Below, piece by piece: positions 5,695-5,763 of a stretch of DNA of 5,763 nucleotides. Below the pieces are notes generated by a model. It made no database searches and was not told the DNA's origin. It was given only the letters and a program-made list of their open reading frames with translations. Each line of letters starts with the position of its first letter. Position 1 is the stretch's first letter. A program made the position numbers and the translations under genes. This DNA is from an uncultured Collinsella sp. (GTDB lineage Bacteria > Actinomycetota > Coriobacteriia > Coriobacteriales > Coriobacteriaceae): contig USMR01000069.1 of the NCBI GenBank assembly GCA_900555815.1, forward strand, positions 1 to 5,763. Direction: 5' to 3'.

Positions 5695-5763
5695 GGCTCG
5701 ACGCTGCAAACCCGCCAGAGTGGCAATCTGCCTTTCAACTTCGGCGGCATGACCAGAAGGTCA

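Noticed and set aside
5661..5750. 29-codon minus-strand frame (MPPKLKGRLPLW...) upstream of the operon
   Set aside because: No ribosome binding site precedes its ATG, it runs through the perfect palindrome, and another frame in the same segment is equally open.

Overview
The window is GC-rich (about 60% by eye) and every gene in it reads on the minus strand. The GC content, strong AGGAGG-type ribosome binding sites, GTG and ATG starts, and a MarR regulator with a heterodimeric ABC exporter would suit a gut actinobacterium of the Coriobacteriia (Collinsella-like). That placement is an inference from style and general resemblance, not from a marker gene.

Right to left, in the direction of transcription: a palindrome-dense upstream segment (about 5667-5763); a good sigma-A-type promoter (-35 at 5646-5651, -10 at 5623-5628) overlapped by candidate operator repeats; then a compact three-gene operon. 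The operon encodes a MarR-family regulator (5567-5064), an ABC exporter half-transporter with a degenerate ATP site (5071-3248), and its partner with the intact catalytic site (3255-1336). Both gene junctions are 8-base overlaps, and the downstream start has a Shine-Dalgarno inside the upstream gene each time, so the three proteins are probably translationally coupled. The two half-transporters should form one asymmetric heterodimer in the membrane. The MarR protein probably represses the operon until a ligand, perhaps a transported compound, releases it. The same gene order is known from operons such as rcrRPQ of Streptococcus mutans. The substrate cannot be read from the sequence.

After the operon come a nested fold-back (1243-1324) and a strong intrinsic terminator (1175-1211). 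Beyond the terminator is the most unusual part of the window: three tandem 62-bp units (994-1165), each carrying a 15-bp core twice in opposite orientations. The six cores therefore alternate in direction at 33/29-bp steps, in the manner of a REP/BIME mosaic. A weak promoter candidate follows (870-897). The left end holds the first 267 codons of a membrane-anchored GGDEF-family (diguanylate cyclase-type) protein, cut off by the window before its GGDEF signature.

The genes belong to known families. I see no clearly new multi-gene system. The observations most worth following are the alternating-core repeat array, the fold-back 3' of the ABC operon, and the operator/palindrome region in front of the MarR gene.
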